Below, piece by piece: positions 7,076 to 12,594 of a DNA stretch of 16,981 bases (the stretch's first letter is position 1; every line of letters starts with the position of its first letter). The notes under the pieces were generated by a model. It was not told the origin of the DNA, made no database searches, and worked only from the letters and a program-made list of their open reading frames with translations. Location of the stretch: positions 5,631-22,611 of the forward strand of contig JAJXHK010000035.1 in assembly GCA_021639365.1 (NCBI GenBank), written 5' to 3'. The stretch is from Collinsella aerofaciens. GTDB taxonomy: Bacteria > Actinomycetota > Coriobacteriia > Coriobacteriales > Coriobacteriaceae. The position numbers and the translations under genes are program-made.

Positions 7076-8079
7076 TGTTGTCCGCTCGCGAGCTCGCGCG
7101 TATCTTTTTCGCGGGCGAGTCGGACGAGGCTCGCATCGTTACTGCCGATGCGTTTGATGAGTGCGAGCACTTGGGTGCCGCATCGATTGCAATCGGCGTG
7201 TTCGATGGCGTGCACCGTGGACACCAGGAGCTCATTGCCGCGCTTGTTAGCGACGCGCGCGCCCATGACTGTAAGGCGGTCGTGGTCACTTTCGATCCCG
7301 ATCCGGACGTTGTGGTGAGTCCTTCGCCCGCTCAAAAATTGATGACGACGGCCGACCGTCTACATGCCTTGGCTCAGACCGGGGTCGATGCGGTAGTGGC
7401 CGTTCCCTTTACGCCTGAGGTTGCGGCGCTTGACCATGTCGGTTTTCTCGCATTGCTGTCGCGCGTGGTTGACATTCGCTCGATTCGCGTTGGTAGTGAC
7501 TTTAGGCTGGGTCGCGGCGGTGCTGCTGGTGTTGCCGAGATGCGCGCCTGGGGTTCCGAGCGCGGCACTGACGTGTATGGTCACGACCTGCTTTGCGAGG
7601 GCGGGGAGGCCATTTGCGCCACCCGCATTCGTCACGAGCTGGGACAGGGCCATGTGGAGCTTGCTGCTGGGCTACTTGGCCGCCCGTATATGGTGCGCGG
7701 CGGCGTTATTCGCGGCCGTCACGAGGGTTCTGGCATGGGCTTTCCCACGGCAAACCTGCAGGTTCCCGATGGCATTCAGGTGCCTGCCGATGGCGTGTAT
7801 GAGGGTCTGGTGCTGGTCGATGACACCGCGTGGCCCGCTGCTGTCAACGTCGGACTGCCGCCAACGTATGCCGACGATGCCGCATCTGCGCATCTCGAGG
7901 CCAACTTAATTGGTTATACGGGCGACCTGTACGGCACTTCCGTTTCGCTGGCGTTTACGCGCTGGCTGCGTCCCTCGCGTGTGTTCGAATCGCTGGATGA
8001 GTTGATCTCGACCGTCGAGGGTAATATCGAAGATATTCGTCACAACTTGGGCGAGCAGGGGGTGAGCATCCGTGATTAG
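7072..8079 (+). CDS. ribF: Bifunctional riboflavin kinase / FAD synthetase RibF
   Basis: RibF (335 aa) phosphorylates riboflavin to FMN and adenylylates FMN to FAD. The N-terminal nucleotidyltransferase domain shows GVFDGVHRGH (42-51, the HxGH-type motif), VVTFDPDPD and the flavin-binding segment GSDFRLGRGG. The C-terminal kinase domain has GFPTANL (223-229), VNVGLPPT, the glutamate in HLEANL expected to be the catalytic base, and LYGTSVSLAF before a C-terminal helix. ATG 7072 overlaps the truB stop; a second ATG at 7075 would remove only one residue. The 8-nt overlap with dnaG at the far end is unusual because ribF is more often next to rpsO. About 35 residues precede the first conserved block, common in this family. 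Confidence 0.95.
   Translation: MMLSARELARIFFAGESDEARIVTADAFDECEHLGAASIAIGVFDGVHRGHQELIAALVSDARAHDCKAVVVTFDPDPDVVVSPSPAQKLMTTADRLHALAQTGVDAVVAVPFTPEVAALDHVGFLALLSRVVDIRSIRVGSDFRLGRGGAAGVAEMRAWGSERGTDVYGHDLLCEGGEAICATRIRHELGQGHVELAAGLLGRPYMVRGGVIRGRHEGSGMGFPTANLQVPDGIQVPADGVYEGLVLVDDTAWPAAVNVGLPPTYADDAASAHLEANLIGYTGDLYGTSVSLAFTRWLRPSRVFESLDELISTVEGNIEDIRHNLGEQGVSIRD
8057..8064 (+). promoter_or_regulatory. Ribosome binding site that fixes the dnaG GTG start
   Basis: AGGGGGTG (8057-8064) lies 7 nt before GTG 8072, inside the last codons of ribF. It supports the GTG start. Confidence 0.6.
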
Positions 8080-10180
8080 CGATGAGGAAAAAGACCAGGT
8101 ACGCGCTGCGTCTGACCTGGTTGCCATCGTGCAGGAAACGGTTGAGCTCAAGCCCCGCGGCCATGAGTTTTGGGGTTGCTGCCCCTTCCATGGCGAAAAG
8201 ACGCCGTCCTTCCACATTATCCCCGCCACGCAGGTCTGGCACTGCTTTGGCTGCGGCGAAGGCGGCGACGTCTTCACTTATATCATGAAGCGCGAGAACC
8301 TGAGCTTTCCCGAGTCAATCCGTTATTTGGCCGATCGCGCGGGTATTGAGTTGCACGACACTGGAGATCGCCGTGAGCGCGGTACCAAGCGTGCCCGCAT
8401 CTACGATCTGTGCGCCGAGACCGCCCAGTTCTACCACACCATGCTTATGCGCGGTAAGGATGGCCGTCCACGCGAGTACTTTGCCAGCCGCGGCATGGGT
8501 GGCGACGTCTGCCGCCGCTACTGCCTGGGTTTTGCACCGGGCCGTAACGCGCTGGTGTCGCACCTGTCCCAGGCGGGTTTTACCCCGCAGGAGATGATCG
8601 ACGCCAACGTTGCCGTGAGCCGCGGGCGCGGGCAGCTTGCCGACCGCTTCTACGACCGCGTAATGTTTCCCATCTTTGACGAACAGGGTCACAACATTGC
8701 CTTTGGTGGTCGCATCATGGGTGACGGCCAGCCCAAGTACCTCAATACCGCTGAGACGAGCGTGTTCCATAAAAAGCGAAACCTCTACGGCTTTAATTGG
8801 GCCAAGGAGTTTATCGTCGCGCAGGATACGGCCATCGTGGTGGAGGGCTATACCGACTGCATCGCCTGCTGGGAGGCGGGGATTAAAAACGTTGTCGCTA
8901 CGCTGGGCACCGCACTCACGGAGCATCACGTCAAGACGCTCACCCGCTTTGCCAAGCGCATCGTCTATATGTTTGACGGAGACGCCGCGGGCCAGAAGGC
9001 CGCCCGTCGCGCGATTCAGTTTATTGAGCAGGATTCGATGGACCTGCGCTGCGTGGTGCTGCCCGACGGCAACGATCCCATGGAGTTCATCACGGCGCAC
9101 GGCGGAGAGGAGCTGCAGAAACGCATTGACGCTGCCGAACCGCTCATGGACTTCGTGTACCGTTCGCTGCAGGAGTCGAGTGACATCACCACGCCGGGCG
9201 GTCGTGCCAAGGCGCTCGAGGATGCGCTGACGCTCATCTATCCGCTGCGCGATAGCTACATGATCGATACGTACTTTATCCAGATTGCCGACCTGCTTGG
9301 CTTGGATCTGGAGACGGTTCGCGCGAGTTCGGGTCGCGTGTTTCGCGATGTCGCCAAGCGCGAAGATGCGGAACGACGTCGTGAGCAGAACTATGAACGC
9401 CAGCGGGCGCAAGCCGAGCGCTCTGGTAGCGCGGGCGGTCGGACGTCTGGTTCGCAGGGGGCATCTCGCGGTGCTTGGGCATCGGGCGCGACGCCGCCGG
9501 TGTCCGCGCCGGTCGAGGAGGAGCCGTACGACTATGTCCCGCTCGATGCCTACGGCGCCGCGCCCGTGGAGGTCGTCGACGATTTGCCGCCGATCGATGT
9601 GCCTGATGGTATGGGTGCTGTGCCTGTGGCTGACGGTTCGGGCGCACCGGCTGCGGCGGCGCCGATGGTTCTTACTGATCTTGAGCGCAAGTCCTTGGCA
9701 GGGGAGCGCGAGCTGTTGACGATGCTTACGAGCTACCCCGACCTGTTCCGCACGTATGCCGACCGCATCTGCTCTATCGAGTGGGTTGACCCTCGTCACG
9801 AGTCCATCGCATGGGCCGTGCTGGCAACGCCGCCGGGAACCGATCCTGCGGCCTGCATGGATGCAGCGCGCTCGGTGTGTCCCGAGGCGGCAACGCTTGT
9901 GAGTGCCGGGCGCATCTCGGCGACGAGCAAGCACCCCACCGAGACGAACATCGTGTTTATGCTCGATACGCTCGAGCTCTACACCATCAAGCGCCGCATG
10001 CGTGCCGCACAGGCCAAGCTGCGCCAGGACCGTTCGCTCGATGATGAGGCCCGTCGCGCGCTGACCGTGCAGGCCGCGCAGGATTCGCAGCGTCAACGCG
10101 AACTGCAAAAGTCGATCGGCGGCGTGGCGGACCCGTTCCGTTTGATTGGTCTGGAGGCCGCAGGCACCGAACAGGCCTAG
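8072..10180 (+). CDS. dnaG: DNA primase DnaG
   Basis: DnaG (702 aa) synthesises RNA primers at the replication fork, working with the DnaB helicase. The N-terminal CHC2 zinc site is C37, H40, C58, C61 (CPFH and CFGC). The RNA polymerase core follows, with the Toprim motif VVEGYTD (E258) and the metal-binding D302/D304 in FDGDAAG. A Ser/Gly/Ala/Pro-rich, probably disordered linker spans about residues 430-545, and the C-terminal 150 residues are the helicase-binding helical domain. The start is GTG 8072, directly before the primase N-terminus, overlapping ribF by 8 nt. In many bacteria dnaG pairs with rpoD in the macromolecular synthesis operon; here rpoD follows after 110 nt with its own promoter, while dnaG itself sits at the end of the nusA-infB string. 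Confidence 0.97.
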   Translation: MISDEEKDQVRAASDLVAIVQETVELKPRGHEFWGCCPFHGEKTPSFHIIPATQVWHCFGCGEGGDVFTYIMKRENLSFPESIRYLADRAGIELHDTGDRRERGTKRARIYDLCAETAQFYHTMLMRGKDGRPREYFASRGMGGDVCRRYCLGFAPGRNALVSHLSQAGFTPQEMIDANVAVSRGRGQLADRFYDRVMFPIFDEQGHNIAFGGRIMGDGQPKYLNTAETSVFHKKRNLYGFNWAKEFIVAQDTAIVVEGYTDCIACWEAGIKNVVATLGTALTEHHVKTLTRFAKRIVYMFDGDAAGQKAARRAIQFIEQDSMDLRCVVLPDGNDPMEFITAHGGEELQKRIDAAEPLMDFVYRSLQESSDITTPGGRAKALEDALTLIYPLRDSYMIDTYFIQIADLLGLDLETVRASSGRVFRDVAKREDAERRREQNYERQRAQAERSGSAGGRTSGSQGASRGAWASGATPPVSAPVEEEPYDYVPLDAYGAAPVEVVDDLPPIDVPDGMGAVPVADGSGAPAAAAPMVLTDLERKSLAGERELLTMLTSYPDLFRTYADRICSIEWVDPRHESIAWAVLATPPGTDPAACMDAARSVCPEAATLVSAGRISATSKHPTETNIVFMLDTLELYTIKRRMRAAQAKLRQDRSLDDEARRALTVQAAQDSQRQRELQKSIGGVADPFRLIGLEAAGTEQA

Positions 10181-10226
10181 ATGTTGTGGTCAACCAGCGT
10201 ATTCTCGCCTATATCCAGTCCTCTTT

Positions 10227-10258
10227 TTGGGTATAGACGTCTCTGTGTGTGCTAAAGT
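10227..10258 (+). promoter_or_regulatory. Probable extended -10 promoter of rpoD
   Basis: TAAAGT (10253-10258) is preceded by TGC (10250-10252), giving the extended -10 pattern TGn-TAnnnT. The best -35 candidate, TTGGGT (10227-10232), is 20 nt away, longer than ideal, which fits an extended -10 promoter that depends little on a -35 box. Transcription would start about 10265, some 25 nt before the rpoD start. No terminator is evident after dnaG, so read-through from the upstream operon is also likely. Confidence 0.5.
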
Positions 10259-10280
10259 ATTGAGTCCTGTGGACTATGAA

Positions 10281-10285
10281 GGGAG
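10281..10285 (+). promoter_or_regulatory. Ribosome binding site deciding the rpoD start
   Basis: GGGAG (part of AAGGGAGA, 10279-10286) lies 5 nt before GTG 10291. The in-frame ATG at 10276 overlaps this site and has no ribosome binding site of its own, so GTG 10291 is preferred. Confidence 0.65.
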
Positions 10286-10290
10286 AATCT

Positions 10291-11640
10291 GTGCCAAAAA
10301 AGACTGAGAGCACGGGTACTGGGCTGGAATCCTACGTTGCAAAGCTCATGGGCAACGGCTCAAACAGGACTTCGGTAACCGAGGACGAGATTCAGGTCGC
10401 CCTGAAGGATATCGATGTTTCTGACGAGCAGCTCACCGCGGTGTATTCCGCGCTGCGCAACAGCGGCATCCAGATTATCTCCGCGAGCGGTAACGACGAC
10501 GCCCCCATGGACGTCGACGATGACGATAACGATACCGATACCGACGATTTCGATGACGACGACGAGCACGATTCCGGCTCGCTCGACGATCATGAGCTCA
10601 AGATGGCCCGTCAGGCCGACGCCGAAATGGGTTCTTCCAAGAGCAAGAAGAAGCGCACCGTGCGCACGTCCCGTTCACGCTCGCGCGTGCGTGGCATCGA
10701 TGCCTCCACGGTGATGCTGACCGGCGATCCGGTTCGTATGTACCTCAAGGAGATCGGCAAGGTCGACCTGCTGACCGCTTCCGAAGAGGTCGATCTGGCC
10801 ATGAAGATCGAGGCCGGTCTTGAGGCCACCGAGAAGCTCGAGGCTGCCGATGCCGGTGAGCTCGAACTCACGCGTGCCGAGATGCGTCGTCTTACGCGCA
10901 TTGAGAACGTTGGCCTCGAAGCCAAGCAGGCACTCATCAGTGCAAACCTGCGTCTGGTCGTCTCCATCGCCAAGCGCTACGTCGGTCGCGGCATGCTGTT
11001 CCTGGACCTGATCCAGGAGGGCAACCTCGGCCTGATTCGCGCCGTCGAGAAGTTCGACTACCAGAAGGGCTTCAAGTTCTCCACGTACGCCACGTGGTGG
11101 ATCCGTCAGGCCATTACGCGCGCTATCGCCGACCAGGCCCGTACCATCCGTATTCCCGTGCACATGGTCGAGACCATCAACAAGCTCGTCCGCGTGCAGC
11201 GCCAGCTCCTTCAGGACCTGGGCCGCGACCCGACCCCCGAGGAGATCGGTGCCGAGATGGACATGAGCGCCGATCGTGTCCGCGAGATCCAGAAGATCTC
11301 GCAGGAGCCCGTGTCGCTCGAAACTCCTATCGGCGAGGAAGAGGATTCCCAGCTGGGCGACTTCATCGAGGACTCTCAGGCTATCGTTCCGCCCGATGCC
11401 GCCAGCTTCTCCATGCTGCAGGAGCAGCTCACCCAGGTGCTCGACTCGCTTGCCGATCGTGAGCGCAAGGTTATCGAGCTGCGCTTTGGCCTTGTCGACG
11501 GGCATCCCCGTACGCTCGAGGAGGTCGGTCGCGAGTTTGGCGTCACGCGCGAGCGCATTCGCCAGATCGAGTCCAAGACCTTGGCCAAACTCCGTCACCC
11601 CAGCCGCAGCAGCAAGCTCAAAGACTATATTGAGTCTTAA
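10291..11640 (+). CDS. rpoD: Primary RNA polymerase sigma factor RpoD/SigA
   Basis: This 449-aa housekeeping sigma factor directs RNA polymerase to -35/-10 promoters. A small region 1.1-like segment covers residues 1-65, then a very acidic stretch (69-94, mostly Asp) and a Lys/Arg/Ser-rich basic stretch (about 115-135). Region 1.2 begins at DPVRMYLKEIGKV, region 2 contains NLRLVVSIAKRY and the promoter-melting/-10 motif FKFSTYATWWIRQAI (from 261), region 3 follows, and region 4 ends in the -35 helix-turn-helix with VTRERIRQIE (418-427). The GTG at 10291 was chosen over the in-frame ATG at 10276 because of the ribosome binding site position; annotation from 10276 would add five residues. A terminator follows, so it is probably monocistronic apart from read-through from dnaG. 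Confidence 0.96.
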   Translation: MPKKTESTGTGLESYVAKLMGNGSNRTSVTEDEIQVALKDIDVSDEQLTAVYSALRNSGIQIISASGNDDAPMDVDDDDNDTDTDDFDDDDEHDSGSLDDHELKMARQADAEMGSSKSKKKRTVRTSRSRSRVRGIDASTVMLTGDPVRMYLKEIGKVDLLTASEEVDLAMKIEAGLEATEKLEAADAGELELTRAEMRRLTRIENVGLEAKQALISANLRLVVSIAKRYVGRGMLFLDLIQEGNLGLIRAVEKFDYQKGFKFSTYATWWIRQAITRAIADQARTIRIPVHMVETINKLVRVQRQLLQDLGRDPTPEEIGAEMDMSADRVREIQKISQEPVSLETPIGEEEDSQLGDFIEDSQAIVPPDAASFSMLQEQLTQVLDSLADRERKVIELRFGLVDGHPRTLEEVGREFGVTRERIRQIESKTLAKLRHPSRSSKLKDYIES

Positions 11641-11653
11641 CCTCGCAAGCAAG

Positions 11654-11688
11654 AAGCGCCCTCAAGCACATCCGCTTGAGGGCGCTTT
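11654..11688 (+). terminator. Terminator after rpoD
   Basis: GCGCCCTCAAGC (11656-11667) and GCTTGAGGGCGC (11674-11685) form a perfect 12-bp stem around a 6-nt loop, extended by two A-T pairs. Only TTT follows before C, so the T tract is short, but the stem is strong and sits 15 nt after the rpoD stop. Confidence 0.8.
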
Positions 11689-11692
11689 CATG

Positions 11693-11748
11693 TAGTCGTT
11701 GGGGACGTTCTTGAATGACTAGTCGTTTAAGAATGTCCCCAACGACTA
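11693..11748. repeat. REP/MITE-like inverted repeat element
   Basis: Two 20-nt arms, TAGTCGTTGGGGACGTTCTT (11693-11712) and AAGAATGTCCCCAACGACTA (11729-11748), are complementary at 19 of 20 positions, and the exception is a G-T wobble. The 16-nt spacer (11713-11728) holds the palindrome GACTAGTC (11717-11724) and repeats the first 8 nt of the left arm, TAGTCGTT (11720-11727). No T tract follows, and it lies directly after a complete terminator, so it is not needed as one. The layout matches a REP sequence or very small MITE; a link to Y1/REP-associated transposases is inference and no transposase is in the window. Confidence 0.75.
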
Positions 11749-11774
11749 GGTCGGAAAAAATCTCAAAAAAGTTC

Positions 11775-11802
11775 TTGCCCTGAGCTGATTCGTCCGTATA
11801 AT
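11775..11802 (+). promoter_or_regulatory. Promoter of the tRNA-Asn genes
   Basis: A perfect -10 box TATAAT (11797-11802) is preceded at 16 nt by TTGCCC (11775-11780), four of six matches to the -35 consensus. Transcription would start about 11809, some 24 nt before the first tRNA, which is typical of stable RNA genes. A-rich runs at 11755-11760 and 11765-11770 lie just upstream and could act as an UP-like element. Confidence 0.8.
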
Positions 11803-11832
11803 AAACTTCGTTGCTTGAGAGCACGCACCTAT

Positions 11833-11907
11833 TCCTCGGTAGCTCAATGGTAGAGCACGCGGCTGTTAACCGCGCTGTTGTAGGTTCGAGTCCTACCCGG
11901 GGAGCCA
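11833..11907 (+). tRNA. tRNA-Asn (GTT), copy 1
   Basis: A full cloverleaf can be drawn. The acceptor TCCTCGG (11833-11839) pairs with CCGGGGA (11897-11903), the D stem is GCTC/GAGC, and the anticodon stem is CGCGG/CCGCG with loop CTGTTAA. Anticodon GTT is at 11865-11867, so it reads AAC and AAU. The variable loop has 5 nt, the T stem is GTAGG/CCTAC with loop TTCGAGT, the discriminator base is G, and CCA is encoded (11905-11907). It is followed by a hairpin terminator and then by an identical second copy 109 nt on. Confidence 0.97.
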
Positions 11908-11916
11908 GAATTTCTC

Positions 11917-11937
11917 AGCCCATTCCGCTGGGCTTTT
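11917..11937 (+). terminator. Terminator between the two tRNA-Asn genes
   Basis: AGCCCA (11917-11922) and TGGGCT (11929-11934) form a 6-bp stem with a 6-nt loop, ending in TTTT (11934-11937). It lies 10 nt after the CCA end of tRNA copy 1 and 5 nt before copy 2. It should release at least part of the transcript before copy 2. Confidence 0.65.
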
Positions 11938-11941
11938 AAAT

Positions 11942-12016
11942 TCCTCGGTAGCTCAATGGTAGAGCACGCGGCTGTTAACCGCGCTGTTGTAGGTTCGAGT
12001 CCTACCCGGGGAGCCA
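11942..12016 (+). tRNA. tRNA-Asn (GTT), copy 2
   Basis: The 75 nt are identical to the first tRNA-Asn, including the GTT anticodon (11974-11976) and encoded CCA. The identity extends two bases before and one base after the gene (11831-11908 versus 11940-12017), so this is a recent tandem duplication or one kept identical by gene conversion. The 34-nt spacer contains a terminator hairpin and no recognisable promoter; expression probably depends on read-through from copy 1. A strong terminator follows. Confidence 0.96.
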
Positions 12017-12022
12017 GGTTGT

Positions 12023-12052
12023 AAAACCCGTCGCATATGCGGCGGGTTTTTT
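12023..12052 (+). terminator. Terminator after the tRNA-Asn pair
   Basis: Bases 12023-12034 (AAAACCCGTCGC) pair with 12039-12050 (GCGGCGGGTTTT) with one T-G wobble around a 4-nt loop ATAT, followed by a run of six T (12047-12052). It is a strong intrinsic terminator, 6 nt after the tRNA CCA end, and the A run on the left arm could let it work in both directions. Confidence 0.9.
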
Positions 12053-12083
12053 CATGCCGCGATCGGCTGTCGCGAACGTTACC

Positions 12084-12154
12084 TTATCAACATTTCGTGT
12101 CGAGGATGTAATCGTGAACCCCGCCGCCCTAACATGGCGCGGTCGTTGTAGAAT
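12084..12154 (+). promoter_or_regulatory. Candidate promoter region of the YloU-FakA-RecG operon
   Basis: Two weak candidates lie between the tRNA terminator and the next gene. The first is TTATCA (12084-12089), 17 nt, TGTAAT (12107-12112). The second is the better -10 box TAGAAT (12149-12154), which lacks a recognisable -35 box at the proper distance. A promoter is expected here because a strong terminator lies just upstream, but which candidate is used cannot be settled by reading. Confidence 0.4.
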
Positions 12155-12178
12155 ATTGCAATGATTGCTCCCACGACA

Positions 12179-12195
12179 TGGTGCCGCGAGCACCA
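12179..12195 (+). other. Leader hairpin adjacent to the ribosome binding site
   Basis: TGGTGC (12179-12184) and GCACCA (12190-12195) form a perfect 6-bp stem with loop CGCGA. It ends 3 nt before AAGGAG (12199-12204). Like the hairpin before infB it leaves the ribosome binding site free. Confidence 0.5.
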
Positions 12196-12198
12196 GAT

Positions 12199-12204
12199 AA
12201 GGAG
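12199..12204 (+). promoter_or_regulatory. Ribosome binding site deciding the GTG start of the Asp23/YloU-like gene
   Basis: AAGGAG lies 6 nt before GTG 12211. The in-frame ATG at 12178 has no such site, and its extra residues fall in the leader hairpin, so GTG 12211 is preferred. Confidence 0.7.
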
Positions 12205-12210
12205 ATTCTT

Positions 12211-12567
12211 GTGTCTGAGACCATTAACGGCAGCCTGAGCGTCTCGAACGACGTTATTGCCGATATTGCCGGTTATGCCGCGATGACGTGCTATGGCGTC
12301 GTCGGTATGGCTGAGCAGCTCCAAGGTGCCGAGAGCGTGCGCCTGCTTGCCGGTCAGCGCCTCCGCAAGGGCGTGCTTGTCTCCGCCGACGAGAACGGCC
12401 TTACGGTCGATCTTCACGTCGTGCTCGAGAACGGCGTCAACATGAAGTCCGTCTGCCACAATCTTTCGAGCTCCGTTGCCTTCACCCTGCAGGAGATCGC
12501 CCAGATCGATCCCGCCAGCCTTAAGATCGGCATCCATATCGACGCGCTCAAGAGCCGTCTGAACTAG
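12211..12567 (+). CDS. Asp23/Gls24 (YloU-like) family protein
   Basis: This 118-aa protein belongs to the Asp23/Gls24 (DUF322) family: it begins with the typical GSLSVSNDVIADIAGYAAMTCYGVVGM pattern (split here as GSLSVSNDVIADIAGYAA and YGVVGM), followed by beta-strand and helix segments with GLTVDLHVVLENGVNM and an amphipathic end with LKIGIHIDAL. No signal peptide or membrane segment is visible. Family members are linked to envelope stress and alkaline tolerance, and in several Firmicutes to membrane-associated or lipid-related roles; the exact function is unsettled. It precedes a FakA-like kinase by 27 nt, the same order as yloU-yloV in Bacillus, suggesting a functional link with fatty acid metabolism. 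Start GTG 12211 is set by AAGGAG at 12199-12204; a start at 12178 would add eleven residues. Confidence 0.88.
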   Translation: MSETINGSLSVSNDVIADIAGYAAMTCYGVVGMAEQLQGAESVRLLAGQRLRKGVLVSADENGLTVDLHVVLENGVNMKSVCHNLSSSVAFTLQEIAQIDPASLKIGIHIDALKSRLN

Positions 12568-12594
12568 CATCCGAAAACGGAGATTCAAATACCC

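Noticed and set aside
8315..10108. 597-codon minus-strand frame opposite dnaG, with similar frames at 589-1824 (nusA) and 14852-16159 (recG).
   Set aside because: All lie opposite strongly supported genes, show no conserved motifs and arise from GC-rich codon use.
10181..10250. Possible terminator after dnaG around the T run at 10224-10228.
   Set aside because: No convincing stem precedes the T run; only weak, mismatched pairing between 10210-10216 and 10229-10235 can be drawn.
11618..11824. 68-codon minus-strand frame across the rpoD terminator, REP-like element and tRNA promoter.
   Set aside because: It is assembled from known non-coding elements, and no ribosome binding site or family match is visible.
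11831..12017. Two-copy 78-nt repeat considered as a CRISPR or attachment site.
   Set aside because: Both copies are complete tRNA-Asn genes; two units with one spacer and no cas gene do not make an array, and no integrase is present.
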